Shown here: in pieces, positions 1-9,425 of the stretch
Position numbering within the stretch: the first letter of the stretch is position 1
Layout of the letters: the number at the start of each line of letters is the position of its first letter
Assembly: GCA_016722295.1 (NCBI GenBank)
Contig: JADKGL010000035.1
Span: 1 to 64,000 of the forward strand
Source: Saprospiraceae bacterium
GTDB lineage: Bacteria; Bacteroidota; Bacteroidia; Chitinophagales; Saprospiraceae
Length of the DNA: 64,000 bases
Reading direction: 5' to 3'
Notes under the pieces: generated by a model
What the model saw: the letters and a program-made list of their open reading frames with translations, nothing else
The model's database searches: none
What the model was told of the DNA's origin: nothing
Made by a program: the position numbers and the translations under genes

Positions 1-516
1 TTACCTTGCTCAGAAACGTTTTGATGATGAAGCAGCTACTATTGAGTAAATGTAGAATTATAGCAAAATAGAGGTATTGCTTAGCTGTTTAAGTGCCAAA
101 GAATAATTGGAAGAATAACAATAGCAAAGTGAGAATTCCATGAATAGTTCCTCCGATTGCAATTGGTTCATTAATATATCAATTTACCATGACTTTTGAA
201 GCAGCCAAGAAATACAAATAATAAATGGATCAAGTGATTGAAAGTAAAAATGATTGTTAAATCAAGAATGATTCTTTTCTTATTCTCATTATGAATATTT
301 TTTAGTCCAGAATAGCCAACCATTGATAAAATCATAAGAAAAAGGAAGGTTGATATTCGGTATACTAAGCAGACGCATTTATCAAAGATGAAATCTGGTG
401 TAATTGCAAAAAAATTATCTGAATCTAAAGTACTTGTCCATACAGACCAAAAGTAAATTGATAATTCGATTAAGCAAATGATTGCAAGTAAAATTGGTAA
501 TTTTCTTCGTTAACAT
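1..516 (-). pseudogene. Broken gene for a small polytopic membrane protein
   Basis: No single long reading frame exists here, but the minus strand codes for a continuous hydrophobic protein when read across frames. From an ATG at 516 a one-base shift in an A-run leads into a frame (about 510 to 174) reading KLPILLAIICLIELSIYFW and later TFLFLMILSMVGYSGLK and HLIHLLFVFLGCF. After the stop at 171-173 another frame continues with IAIGGTIHGILTLLLLFFQ and runs to the window edge. Four or five membrane segments can be seen. At least two or three indels are needed to restore it, so it is either a decayed gene or poor consensus sequence. I do not recognise the family. The C-terminus lies beyond base 1. 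Confidence 0.5.
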
Positions 517-561
517 AGTTGGTTTCACATTTATTAGTGTTGTAACGAATTAATTTGACTT

Positions 562-1287
562 TTATTTCTTGCAATCAGTTACTACGAGAAGCATAAGGCT
601 ACATTCTACCTTTTTGCTGCCAGTTTCTTAAAGATGCAGTTGGCAAATGTAGAGAAAACTAGTATTCCAATGTTCACTATACCACCTCAGTTGCTGTCAG
701 TTTTATGTCTTTAAGTGTCGCGATGATGTGATAGAAATTGTATCGACATTCCTTTTAAATTGATTTTTTTATAAAAATATGAGCTAAAAACTATATATCG
801 TTTTGCAATAATTACTGAATGCTGGTTTGCATTGTAGATGCGTTGGATATTCTTTATTTTGCTCCTCTGTCATTCCAAGGTGGTCAATCGATTGTTTGGT
901 TTTTTGGGTAAGAAACTTAATTCTTTCCAAGCAGTTCAACTTCGATTCAGTTAATAGAATTTTGCCTTTTTCTTGGTAATTGCTTGAATAAGTAATCACG
1001 CAATTTTGGGTCTTTGATAGTTGATACTTTAGCTAATTTGTCATTCCACTATTCATCAATTGCTTGCGTTTTATTTTTCTTAAACTAAAGCTAAAGGTCC
1101 AATCCATGCGCTTCCTTTACTACTTTGCATTTTTAGTCCTTTGATCCGTCTGCTCTATTGTTATTTGAATTCCTTACATCAGCAATGTTTTGATCTTGTG
1201 CTTTTTTGATTCCGGGCTACAGATCAGCAAGAAAAATGCTACGATAGTTGAAGTGAAAAACATTTAAAAATTGATTTTATTTTTCAT
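562..1287 (-). pseudogene. Broken gene for an exported protein of unknown function
   Basis: Protein-like text on the minus strand is scattered over all three frames. It begins MKNKINF at 1287, then gives a signal-peptide-like segment (FFTSTIVAFFLLICS) in a shifted frame. It continues with AQDQNIADVRNSNNNRADG, then KGSAWIGPLALV, then DKLAKVSTIKDPKLRDYLF, then QRIYNANQHSVIIAKRYIVF, and ends with KKVECSLMLLVVTDCKK. At least five frameshifts or stops interrupt it. The low-complexity spacer and the signal sequence suggest a secreted or lipid-anchored product. A 71-residue open frame at 784-999 covers part of this region but is probably only one piece of the broken gene. The family is unknown. Confidence 0.4.
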
Positions 1288-1531
1288 TTTTATTAGATTA
1301 TGGGGTTAAACATTTTTACAGATTGTAGGAATGATAAAGCAAAAGAAAGGTATATTCATTTGTCTAGGTTTTTTACAATATATTATGTAAACAAATATAA
1401 TGTAAATTGAAGTATCTTATAAGTTTTTCTTCAAATTTTTATTAATAGGATAAGTTTCTGCCTGTTGTGGTATAAATTTATCAAGAATTTCGATTTCTCG
1501 TGTATTTTGTAATGTTTCTTCTGAAGACAAA

Positions 1532-1619
1532 CTGTCGCGAACTAGCCCCGATCGTAAGGAGCTCCTGCGACTGTAGAGCGGGACTGAGATCAAGATCTAG
1601 GGAGTTAGTTTTTGCTCCA
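1532..1619. repeat. Interspersed GC-rich structured repeat, copy 1
   Basis: This 88-base element is nearly identical over its first 55 bases to 10981-11070 and shares the same GCTCCA end. It is markedly GC-rich in an AT-rich setting. The core carries AGCCCCGAT, then an inverted repeat around AAGGAGCTCCT, then AGCGGGACT, so it should fold as a hairpin. The flanking AGCCCCGAT and AGCGGGA boxes resemble, from memory, a common intergenic Bacteroidota element (possibly the Rfam Flavo-1 motif). It lies just downstream of the broken glycosyltransferase gene. Confidence 0.6.
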
Positions 1620-1662
1620 ATTTCGTATTCGAAAAACTGTCTGATTATATTTTAAATTTTTA

Positions 1663-3515
1663 CTACCATTTTCTTTCAAAAGCTTCTATGTGAAGATTGT
1701 CTATGTAAATTTCTTTTCACCTCCAATGTAAATAAAGACCTTAAGTTTATCATCCAACGAAAGAGGATAAGGTGTTAAGTAATCGACTTCAACATGATTC
1801 CATTGATTCAATTTAGGTGCTTTATCTCCAAGTGAGGTACTGAAATATTTGTTGACGAATTTGTTGCGATGAGAGAATGTATGACTAGATAGGCATGATT
1901 GTCTTTTAGATCATGTAAAGGGTAATAATCTAAATTTACTTTAAGCCAAGCATGTTCACGCCGCGTAATTGACGAGTATGGCAACTGTAATGTTGGTGAA
2001 TAAATAAGGTCTTTAGTTATTTTACAAGAATATGGTGGACTTAGGGCATATGTTGAATCTTGAAATTTGGGATCTATATAAACACTATTTACTTTTCATA
2101 ATCAAAAAATCCTATAGTCTTTTCGTATAATCTTCTGGGTTTGTAAAGCTCTCCGTATAAGCAAATGAGCGATTGATCTCTTTCAATTTTTTGTCCTCTT
2201 CTGTGACAGAAGTTTTAAGAAATATTCGCCAATAATATTTTCAGTCATCGCATAGCCATCAATCATCCAATTGTTGAATTGCCAAGTTTGAAATAAATTT
2301 AAAAACAGAAAAAAGCTTGCAACACAAGATAAGTAATACCTTTGATCCAAATTCTACTATGAGATAACCATCTTACAAAAAATCCCATAGGTATACACAT
2401 CACCGCATAGGACTCTACAAAATATCGCATTCCAAAACTTCCTCCTTGCCACCATGCAGCCCAAGATGAAATGAGATAAAAATGGGCTAAAAAGAAAACT
2501 AGAAATGTCAAATAATGAGGACGCGCCAATTTTTTCATTATAAAAATTCCCACAATGGAAAGTATAATCATTGGTGTATACAAGATCCAACTTTTTTTGT
2601 AGCTAAAGAGAACCTTCAATATATGACGACCATCCCAGTCAAAGCCTTCGGTATTCTGGTAACTGAAAAATATAAACTGTCCAGTAACATATTTCCAGTA
2701 TAGCATTTGTATCATCGGAACGATCATAAAGCATGAAATTCCTAATAGTAGTTGTACTCTATTATCCCAGATCAGTCGCCACTTATTGACCCAAGATTCT
2801 TTATTCCATACATTCCATAACATAGGGATAGACAGGGCTACAATCTCAGATCCTCTCAATAAGATCATGAATCCTAAAGCAAATCCTAACCAACACATAG
2901 TTTTGGTATTGGGCCGTTCATGCCATTTGATGGTCAACCACAGTATCCAAGCATAGCCTGCAAAAGTATCGCATGAGGCATCGTTCCATCGCTTCCTGCT
3001 TCATGAAAATAATTCGTACCGAGCAGCATGAGGATCATAGTAATCGATACTTCCCAATCTTTGAAAAAATGTAATAAAACTTTTCTGATCAGGAATATAC
3101 CTGCTACGATATAGATCATCACTCCATTGCCGATGGCAAATTGATAAGGAAATGAAAATCCATCTGCTGCAAAACCCCCAAAAATGGAAACATATAGATG
3201 TGCTATAAAAAAGAATGGTGCAAACAAGATAGCCATTCCTAAGGTGTACATGGGAACATAATTTCCATTTGGAATTTGAAATGCCTGATAGTACGTTCCA
3301 GAAAGCTTATATTGGTTGATAAGATCTTGCATCATTTGAGCATTTCTCATGCCTATGTCATCGTAAATAAATGTATGGGGTAGATATGTGTAATAACTAA
3401 GCACGTCCCATCCTAATACATTCCACGAATCGGTATAAATATAGCCGCGGATATAGAAATTTAAAAACACAAACAACAAAGATAGTGCTACGGATAGGTG
3501 TAAGGAAGTAAGCAT
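1663..3515 (-). pseudogene. Frameshifted glycosyltransferase-like polytopic membrane protein
   Basis: A membrane protein of roughly 600 residues is spread over several frames. The first 193 residues (3515-2934) begin with a hydrophobic helix followed by a loop with YTDSWNVLGWDVLSYYTYLP, as in GT39/ArnT-like Bacteroidota proteins of the PMT type. A shift near 2965 joins it to 2937-2299, which has six or more hydrophobic segments and WWQGGSFGMRYF. Another shift near 2300 continues with LFLNLFQTWQFNNWMIDGY and a soluble tail. That tail reaches IDNLHIEAFERKW and a stop at 1663. About six indels are required, several next to homopolymers. If intact it would probably transfer sugars from a lipid donor at the inner membrane; the substrate is unknown. 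The tail from about 2100 to 1663 resembles a small beta-rich domain. Confidence 0.65.
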
Positions 3516-3622
3516 TTTTTTTCATAAAGTAATAGTATAGACAAATATAGTTTTAATTTAGAGATAAACTTAATTCCGTTACTTTATTTTAATTTTTATT
3601 ATTCTATTGTAGAAGTAAGCTT

Positions 3623-4530
3623 TTACCAACTCAACTTGTGTTTTTCAAAAAAGATGGGATACTTATTCTTTAGCATGGAAATAAAATCATCTCTTTTTGT
3701 GAGATCTTGCTTCGAGCAATATCCATCTTTTGGATGAAGCATTCTATCTAAAAGTGGACCGAGCATAGTATTGCCTTTATAACCTCCATTGGAAAGATCA
3801 ATGAGGCGTTCTATCCATTTGTAAGTCCAATCACAATCTTCAGAATGATGTGCGACCATAGAAAATTGATAAATTTCTTCTTCGTTAAATGCGTTTAATG
3901 AGCCTTTTGATAAGTAAAGGCTATCAATAAAGTCTCTATTAATTTGATCCAATTCTTGCTGCTCTTTTTGTTTGCCTATGCTTCTAAATTTTTGATCTCT
4001 TCTTTTTATAATTTCTGAGTTTAATGTAGAATCTCTGACTTTAGTTGCTACATATATAGGAGGGAATTTTAGATTGCATGAATCGATAAATGCAAACTCA
4101 TCAAAATTTGGCAAATCCCACAAATACCAAGAAAATGTGCTAGCACCAGTTTCTTTTTTTATAATTTCGACATAACCATCATTTATTCCAGCTTCTTTAC
4201 TTTCTTTTTAAGGCTTTTATAAAATTATCATGCCTTACACGCATAGTTTCACAGGTTGCTTTGGGTTTGATTTTATAAGCTTCATAAAAATGATATAATG
4301 ATGAATCCATGCCTAAGTATAATTTGCAACTAGATACTGTAAGATGATATGTCCATTTTGATACTGTATCCAGTTTTTCAGGAGAATATTTTTCATACTC
4401 CTTAAGTTTTTTGACGATTCTATCTTTTGAGACTTTGTATATAAAAATCCTCCTAGGTGATCGGGTATTTTGATTTGACTATAGACATGACTATTGATCA
4501 ATAAAGTATTGTAGCTATAGTAAATTTCAT
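3623..4530 (-). pseudogene. Frameshifted exported protein with DUF6624-like C-terminus
   Basis: The C-terminal 166 residues are open from 4123 to 3623. Upstream, other frames carry the rest of the protein. A signal peptide MKFTIATILY starts at 4530 and continues as INSHVYSQIKIPDHLGG. Then comes YKVSKDRIVKKLKEYEKYSP to NFIKALKRK, then AGINDGYVEIIKKETGAS, leading directly into the open part. At least three indels break the gene, so the expected product is about 300 residues. The C-terminal part has a pattern like DUF6624 (RDQKFR, LDQINRDFID, VAHHSED, LLDRMLHPKDG), a domain of unknown function. The assignment is tentative. It was probably exported and is either decayed or mis-sequenced. Confidence 0.6.
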
Positions 4531-4621
4531 TTTAGTATTTTAAGCATAACGCGAAAGGGTAAGATTTTATTGATTGAAGGAAAGAATTTTTTCAAATTGG
4601 GGAGTGAAGTAAAAAGCTTTT

Positions 4622-5309
4622 TTATTCCATTCTGTTTAGTTTGTATTCATAGTAGTATTTATTATCGAGATAACATTTTATTTCTAATGGGAAGTATCCT
4701 GGAAGTTTGCAATCATTTTCTAGTATTGCATGCATAGGTATATGAATCTTATCAGTCAAATACATTTCATAAGTTGTAGTAAGTGTTACTTTTGAGTTAG
4801 TTTTGCCGCATATCTCTTCTTGCTTTTACATAGAAGCATTTATATCCATGGATATTCTTGGTTTTGTTTTTATCTATATTTATCTTGCACAAACAGTTAC
4901 TAGGGGCCTTTCTAAATTTTGAAATGATATAAACGTTATTGCTATCATATACATATACTGAATCATTTTTGAAAAAATGTTTGTAGTAATCAGTATGTTT
5001 ATTCTTTATAAATCTTTGTTTGAACCAGCCATCTTTGGTGATTTCTAATGTGATTTCATTGGGATTTTTAGCTGTTTCTTGAATATTCTTATTTAGTATT
5101 TGGGTAACAAACATTTTTATAGAATCTGGTGAACTATTTATGTCTGAACTATATGCATTTGATTCAGCTATGTTTGATAATATTGGAATAACTTCTTGAG
5201 AATCTTCAACTGAAAAAGTCAGTTTGTAGACATTACTTGTTTTAGTTCTATTTTTAATACTGCTGCAAGAAAATCCGATCAGTAGTAGAAATATTGTTAT
5301 TTTTTTCAT
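4622..5309 (-). pseudogene. Lipoprotein of unknown function, one frameshift near the C-terminus
   Basis: The open part (5309-4797) begins MKKITIFLLLIGFSCSS, a lipoprotein signal with a Cys right after the hydrophobic stretch, so the product should be lipid-anchored. It then holds a mixed alpha/beta region with HTDYYKHFFKNDSVYVYDSN and paired cysteines (SNCLCKI, GYKCFY). Its frame ends after KARRDMRQN. A one-base shift near 4812 restores a further 65 residues (EICGKTNSKVTLTTTYEMYL to YEYKLNRME) with a stop at 4622. The layout resembles the GLPGLI-type exported proteins common in Bacteroidota, in which a sugar- or metal-binding role has not been shown. That assignment is only a guess. Confidence 0.6.
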
Positions 5310-5356
5310 TTTTGTATGGAGTATAATTTAGGGAAAAAATTATTTAAACTAAAAAA

Positions 5357-6217
5357 TTATAATGGTGGTTTTTTTATTTGTTTTTTTTTTTGGGGTTTGG
5401 TTTTTTTTTCAGGTAACATTTTTTTTGCATTCAGAGCTGTTACTACTTTTTTACCTGTTTTGGCTTCTAATTCTTTCATTGCTACTTTGGCTACATTGCC
5501 ACCTTGCTTGGCTACTTTTTTGCTTTCATCAAAGTTTTTCGGGTTTACTGCTACCGAAATATCTTTGGTAGAGGCTTCGGCAAGCATATTCAATATGAGT
5601 TCGGTATTGGTCATATTGTCTCGTAGGTTTTCTTTTTTCAAACCTTTCAAAACTTTGTATTCTTTGGTAGTTTTACTTGCCCAAGTTTTGGTAATTATAT
5701 CTGTAAGTGTGGCAAATTGTTGCCCTTCTTGAAGTCCTCTTTTCTTCCATTCATCGGTAAGTTCTTTGCGTATTTCAATACTTTTTAGGCGTTGGTTTAT
5801 CCAGTTTTCACTATAGCCTAATTGTTGGTATTCGAACAATGCTCTATCTATGGTCAATTCAGGGTCTTGCATTTCATCTAACCTTTCGGCAGCTACTTTG
5901 GCTAACCACAGTTTAAATGGTTCAGCTTTGGGGCTGGGTATGCTTTGTATTAAACGAAATAATTGTTCGGTATCGGCAACATCGGTTAAGTAAAATTTGC
6001 CATCGGCAGATTGCATTTTCAGTTGACTACAATTTGTAGCCAACTGACTTCCTTCAGCTTTTAGTCTTGTTTTTAATACACTCCAATATTTCCTTGGATT
6101 TGGGCTTTCTGTTAATACTTCTATTACATCAATAATAGATAAATACCATTTTTCTTGGTCGGCATCCCAAATAGTTCGTACTTTTTTATCTTCAAATAAT
6201 TGAATTTTATTATCCAT
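5357..6217 (-). CDS. Bro-N (BRO family) protein, DinD/antirepressor-like
   Basis: This 286-residue protein starts MDNKIQLFEDKKVRTIWD, typical of a BRO N-terminal DNA-binding domain (residues about 5-105). Characteristic words follow: PNPRKYWSVLKTRLKAEGSQ, LTDVADTEQLFRLIQSIPS and PKAEPFKLWLA. The middle part (YSENWINQRLKSIEIRKELT, LKGLKKENLRDNMTNTELI) matches the long chromosomal Bro-N family often annotated as phage antirepressor or DNA-damage-inducible protein D-like. The tail, from about residue 265, is very lysine-rich (KKTKPQKKKQIKKP) and comes from an A-rich tract, so a homopolymer error could alter the extreme C-terminus. It lies 22 bases downstream of the DUF4268 gene and is probably co-transcribed. 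Bro-N proteins bind DNA; the target here is unknown. Confidence 0.8.
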   Translation of the reverse strand: MDNKIQLFEDKKVRTIWDADQEKWYLSIIDVIEVLTESPNPRKYWSVLKTRLKAEGSQLATNCSQLKMQSADGKFYLTDVADTEQLFRLIQSIPSPKAEPFKLWLAKVAAERLDEMQDPELTIDRALFEYQQLGYSENWINQRLKSIEIRKELTDEWKKRGLQEGQQFATLTDIITKTWASKTTKEYKVLKGLKKENLRDNMTNTELILNMLAEASTKDISVAVNPKNFDESKKVAKQGGNVAKVAMKELEAKTGKKVVTALNAKKMLPEKKTKPQKKKQIKKPPL

Positions 6218-6239
6218 ATTTTTATTTTAAAAAGGTGCT

Positions 6240-7178
6240 TTATATTTTCACAATTCTTGGTTTAAAATATTTTGTGTACTTTTCTAAATGTTCTTTGTAC
6301 CACTCAAATTGATTAGACCAGTCTGCTCTGTTTGTAAAATCTGCACTTGCTTTCAGCATTACTGCGCACATCTTTCTACCTTCCATTTTGTCCCAAACTA
6401 GGTCATGGCTTACCTCTTTTAAAGAGTTTTCAAAAGAGATTTCATAGAGTTTTTCATAGTTTTCTTTAGCTTTTGCTCCCATAATGTTCAACCAAATATT
6501 TATTGAGTTGTCTCTTGAACTTACTGATGCAGATAAATGAAAATTACTTTTTCCAATTGCAATATTTGTCCAATGCTGAAGTAATGGGTTTTGCATTCTT
6601 ACAAAACTTTTTTTGATTTCCATATAATCTTTAAGTCCTTGCCAATATTCTTGCTGTAACCGTTTTATTTCAGTAGTAGATTGAGTAGAAGTTGATTTTT
6701 TAACTTGCTTTGTCCAGTCGTTAGGTTTAGAAACAATGTTAAACATTGGTGCTGGATTACTTTCGCCAATTTTATAGAGTTCAATTTCTATTCCAAAGAA
6801 AGTAAAAGTGTCGTCAGTAATTCTGTTTAACCAGTCGAGTGCTGCTCTATGTTCTTCTGTAAATTTTTGTGCTATCCAAATTATTGTAACTGCATCAAGT
6901 CCTGCTGCATAGGTCATTAATTGTCCTAGATGTGTATGGTCTGTTCTTTCTAGTTGGTTTTCAATTAAAACATAATGGTCGTTAATTGTGTCTTTGCAAA
7001 GAATATCTGCATTAAATGGTCCTACACTTTCTTCTTGACTTTGTACTTCAAGTTCTATTCCAATTGTCTCGCTTAAAAGTTGAATATTTTCTTCATGCGC
7101 TAACCAAGGTGTAAAGTCAGTCGCTTCACGTTTCCAATAAGTTCTTAAATCTAATTTTTCAAGTCGTCCTAATTTCAT
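6240..7178 (-). CDS. DUF4268 protein, predicted PD-(D/E)xK nuclease fold
   Basis: The 312-residue product begins MKLGRLEKLDLRTYWKREA. It carries the DUF4268 signature VGPFNADILCKD, then VLIENQLERTDHTHLGQLM and TYAAGLDAVTIIWIAQKF. The Asp of NADIL, Glu-x-Gln of IENQLE and the following pattern fit a PD-(D/E)xK-type nuclease core at residues about 50-115. The second half (residues 170-312) is the DUF4268 domain proper. Such proteins are widespread, sporadic and common on islands. A DNA-cleaving or restriction-like role is inferred from the fold, not shown. The gene lies upstream of, and probably in one transcript with, the Bro-N gene. A 335-base gap separates it from the operon upstream. Confidence 0.8.
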   Translation of the reverse strand: MKLGRLEKLDLRTYWKREATDFTPWLAHEENIQLLSETIGIELEVQSQEESVGPFNADILCKDTINDHYVLIENQLERTDHTHLGQLMTYAAGLDAVTIIWIAQKFTEEHRAALDWLNRITDDTFTFFGIEIELYKIGESNPAPMFNIVSKPNDWTKQVKKSTSTQSTTEIKRLQQEYWQGLKDYMEIKKSFVRMQNPLLQHWTNIAIGKSNFHLSASVSSRDNSINIWLNIMGAKAKENYEKLYEISFENSLKEVSHDLVWDKMEGRKMCAVMLKASADFTNRADWSNQFEWYKEHLEKYTKYFKPRIVKI

Positions 7179-7513
7179 ATTTTCTATTGAGTTATGAAGG
7201 GCATATTTTTAATGATTGAGTGCAAGGTCATTTTTTAATGTAAAAATAGCTATTTAGATTTAATTATGCAATAAAAGCTAACAAATGTCTACCACTTTTT
7301 AATTTTAACTTTAAGCAAAATAATCAAATAATTATTTGTGGCAGCATTATATACTTTTCCAAAGAGAGTATAGCTTTGAATAGATTACCATTGTTTAAAT
7401 TGTTTTTTTTTTTTTTTTGGGGAGGGTGTTTTGGTTATTTTCTTTAGATTAAAATTTTAATGATATACGTTTGAGAACGATATTACGAACCAAACTGGAA
7501 AGCTATAAATAAT
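7179..7513. other. Gene-free interval with a long poly-T tract
   Basis: No open frame or protein-like text was found in this 335-base AT-rich stretch. It contains a run of about 18 T (near 7402-7418) followed by GGGGAGG. It probably holds the promoter of the minus-strand DUF4268 and Bro-N genes, but I could not pick a convincing -33/-7 pair. The T-run is a likely place for length variation or sequencing error. Confidence 0.5.
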
Positions 7514-8257
7514 TTATTCGTAGCCGAAAAGTTTCTTTAACCATTTCCGCCCCGCTTTTGGCAAAGTGTTAGTGTCTGTTAGATTATTCTCGCTCGTTTC
7601 TGTCTTATATATAATCGCAACAATATTGTCCGGCTTCCAATTTCTAAGGTCGTCAATTTCAGCCTCATTGTCGCATTTAATTAGCAAACCAGTATTTACC
7701 TTGTCAGGTTGAGATTTTGTTATTCCCGTTATTCCAATAATTTGTCTTTGAAATATTGAACTTAACGCTACAAATTCAATTGTGTCATCAATTGAAACTA
7801 AACCTTCTGTTATGTAACCAGCTAAAACAGTTCCGCTTCTGGTAATTTTAAAAGTGTCAGTGATTAGGTATTTCGCTTTGTCTTGTCGCATTGTTATTTC
7901 AGTAATATATTTTCGGGCAACACATTCAGCTTTTTGTCTCGACATATCTCCTCCAATAAATTTGTCTGTATAATTGTTTGAGTCGTCAATTGTAGCTGCG
8001 TATTTTTGCATGTCATAAACTGCCCACCACCAATATTCATTGTCCATCCATTCAGCTCGTAACATTAGTCCAGCCCATTTTGCTGTGCAGTCATCCGAAA
8101 GGTCGCCTGTCCAAGTAATAGGTTCATTTGCTAATGTTTTTCTTTCATCTGTTGTCATGTCGTATTGTTTGCCACTAAAGTTATGTGCAATCGTAGTATC
8201 GACGATAGGAGCCAATGTTGCTTTGCACTTTGTTGGTAGTCGTTTATATTTTAACAA
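7514..8257 (-). CDS. Conserved unknown domain fused to an EF-Tu domain-2-like barrel
   Basis: This 247-residue protein has two parts. Residues about 40-120 form a conserved but uncharacterised domain with DDCTAKWAGLMLRAEWMDN, WWWAVYDMQ, IDDSNNYTDKF and RQKAECVARKYI. Residues about 135-220 read like the second beta-barrel of translation GTPases. They show DTFKITRSGTVLAGYI, then EGLVSIDDTIEFV, RQIIGITGI, GLLIKC and DDLRNWKPDNIVAII. There is no G domain, so it is not itself a GTPase. It is the last gene of a three-gene operon and overlaps the preceding gene by 14 bases, so its translation is coupled. I infer a binding or sensing role for the barrel. No signal peptide or membrane segment is seen. 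Confidence 0.6.
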   Translation of the reverse strand: MLKYKRLPTKCKATLAPIVDTTIAHNFSGKQYDMTTDERKTLANEPITWTGDLSDDCTAKWAGLMLRAEWMDNEYWWWAVYDMQKYAATIDDSNNYTDKFIGGDMSRQKAECVARKYITEITMRQDKAKYLITDTFKITRSGTVLAGYITEGLVSIDDTIEFVALSSIFQRQIIGITGITKSQPDKVNTGLLIKCDNEAEIDDLRNWKPDNIVAIIYKTETSENNLTDTNTLPKAGRKWLKKLFGYE

Positions 8258-9425
8258 GGTTCAATTCTTTATATAATTCGTTTAGCTTATTTTTAATTGC
8301 TTCATATTGACTAATGCACCACTTATAAGTATTATCAATTTGATTATCCAAATCTTCGCTATATGTAAATTTGTTAAGGTGATATGGATACTTTAAAAAG
8401 TTTTCTTCTAGTAACCAGGTTGAACCTGTGTTTTCTTTTTGAAGAACACCCACAATACATCCGAGATCAAGAACTTTATTAAATTCAAGGATATGCCCAG
8501 AAGGATTACTATTCTCAATAATTACAAATTTTGCAATTAATGAATACATGATAGCTTTTTTTGTGAAACTTTCTCCATCTATCTCTCTCAAGTTTTTCAC
8601 AATAATAGGCGTAAATCCAAACGACCTTGCTTTCTTTCCTATTTTTTCTAATAATGATAAAGAATCATCTTTACTGTCTGCACCTAAAATTACTACTGTA
8701 TTTGATTTTAATGTATTTATAACTTCAACAAGTTTGTCATCTTCAAGAAAATAGACTATTGGTGCATAGCGAATGTCATCTGTTAATATTTCCCCTTTAC
8801 CATTTTTTGACAAGTCTATGTTTTTTGCATAGATAGTATCATACTTTAGATCCCATAGACTTGTTCCATAAAGTTTCACATTATCAAAGTTGGATTTGTT
8901 AAGATTGATTTCACTCAAATTAGAATGTCTTAAATCACAATTGATAAAAGTTGTTTCAGTTAAAACTGAATTCCTAAAGTAAGCATTAGTTAATATACAA
9001 TTTTTGAATACCGCCCTTTTTAATTGAGTATTGGAGAAATTGCTATGGTGTAAATCACAATTATCGAATACAGCATCGTCCAATACAGAATTATTCCATT
9101 TTGTATCAGCTGCAAAACAATTAGTTAGTTTGATTGAACTTGAGTCACTTCTAAAAAATGTAGCTTTTTGAAGATTTGCATGTTGAAATTTTGCTCCTAC
9201 AAGATCGAATTCATCAAATTTAGCAAATCTTAAATCTGGTAAGTTTTTATATAAATTGTTTGACTTTACATTTTTATATGAGTCTTCTGTAATTAAAGGT
9301 TTTAATTGTATCGTCCAATCTGAACCTTCAATCGAATAAGCCACGATTTTCATTAATAATCTTTCATTATCCACCCATCGTCCTCGCAGGTCAACAAAAT
9401 CTTTTTTGTATTTCTTTCGGGCCAT
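8244..9425 (-). CDS. Pentapeptide-repeat protein with Rossmann/TIR-like C-terminal domain
   Basis: The N-terminal half of this 393-residue protein (about residues 65-195) is a pentapeptide-repeat helix. Examples of the A/N-x-L/F-x-x pattern are LRFAKFDEFDLVGAKFQ, AVFDNCDLHHSNFSN and TTFINCDLRHSNLSE. The C-terminal part (about 225-345) looks like an alpha/beta Rossmann-type domain: TVVILGADSKDDSLSLLEKI, FTPIIVKN, AKFVIIENSNPSGHILEFNK and GCIVGVLQ. An acidic residue after a glycine-containing turn (SGHILEFN) recalls TIR and nucleoside-transferase-like effector domains, though I cannot prove that. A charged helix closes the protein. The start codon shares one base with the stop of the upstream membrane-protein gene (TAATG), and its 3' end overlaps the next gene. 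The three genes almost surely act together. Confidence 0.65.
   Translation of the reverse strand: MARKKYKKDFVDLRGRWVDNERLLMKIVAYSIEGSDWTIQLKPLITEDSYKNVKSNNLYKNLPDLRFAKFDEFDLVGAKFQHANLQKATFFRSDSSSIKLTNCFAADTKWNNSVLDDAVFDNCDLHHSNFSNTQLKRAVFKNCILTNAYFRNSVLTETTFINCDLRHSNLSEINLNKSNFDNVKLYGTSLWDLKYDTIYAKNIDLSKNGKGEILTDDIRYAPIVYFLEDDKLVEVINTLKSNTVVILGADSKDDSLSLLEKIGKKARSFGFTPIIVKNLREIDGESFTKKAIMYSLIAKFVIIENSNPSGHILEFNKVLDLGCIVGVLQKENTGSTWLLEENFLKYPYHLNKFTYSEDLDNQIDNTYKWCISQYEAIKNKLNELYKELNLVKI

Noticed and set aside
784..999. Independent small gene of 71 residues
   Set aside because: Neighbouring frames carry protein-like text before and after it, so it is more likely one piece of a broken larger gene.
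5316..5732. Plus-strand open frame of 138 residues
   Set aside because: It is the antisense of the Bro-N gene's lysine-rich tail, phenylalanine-rich and without family features.
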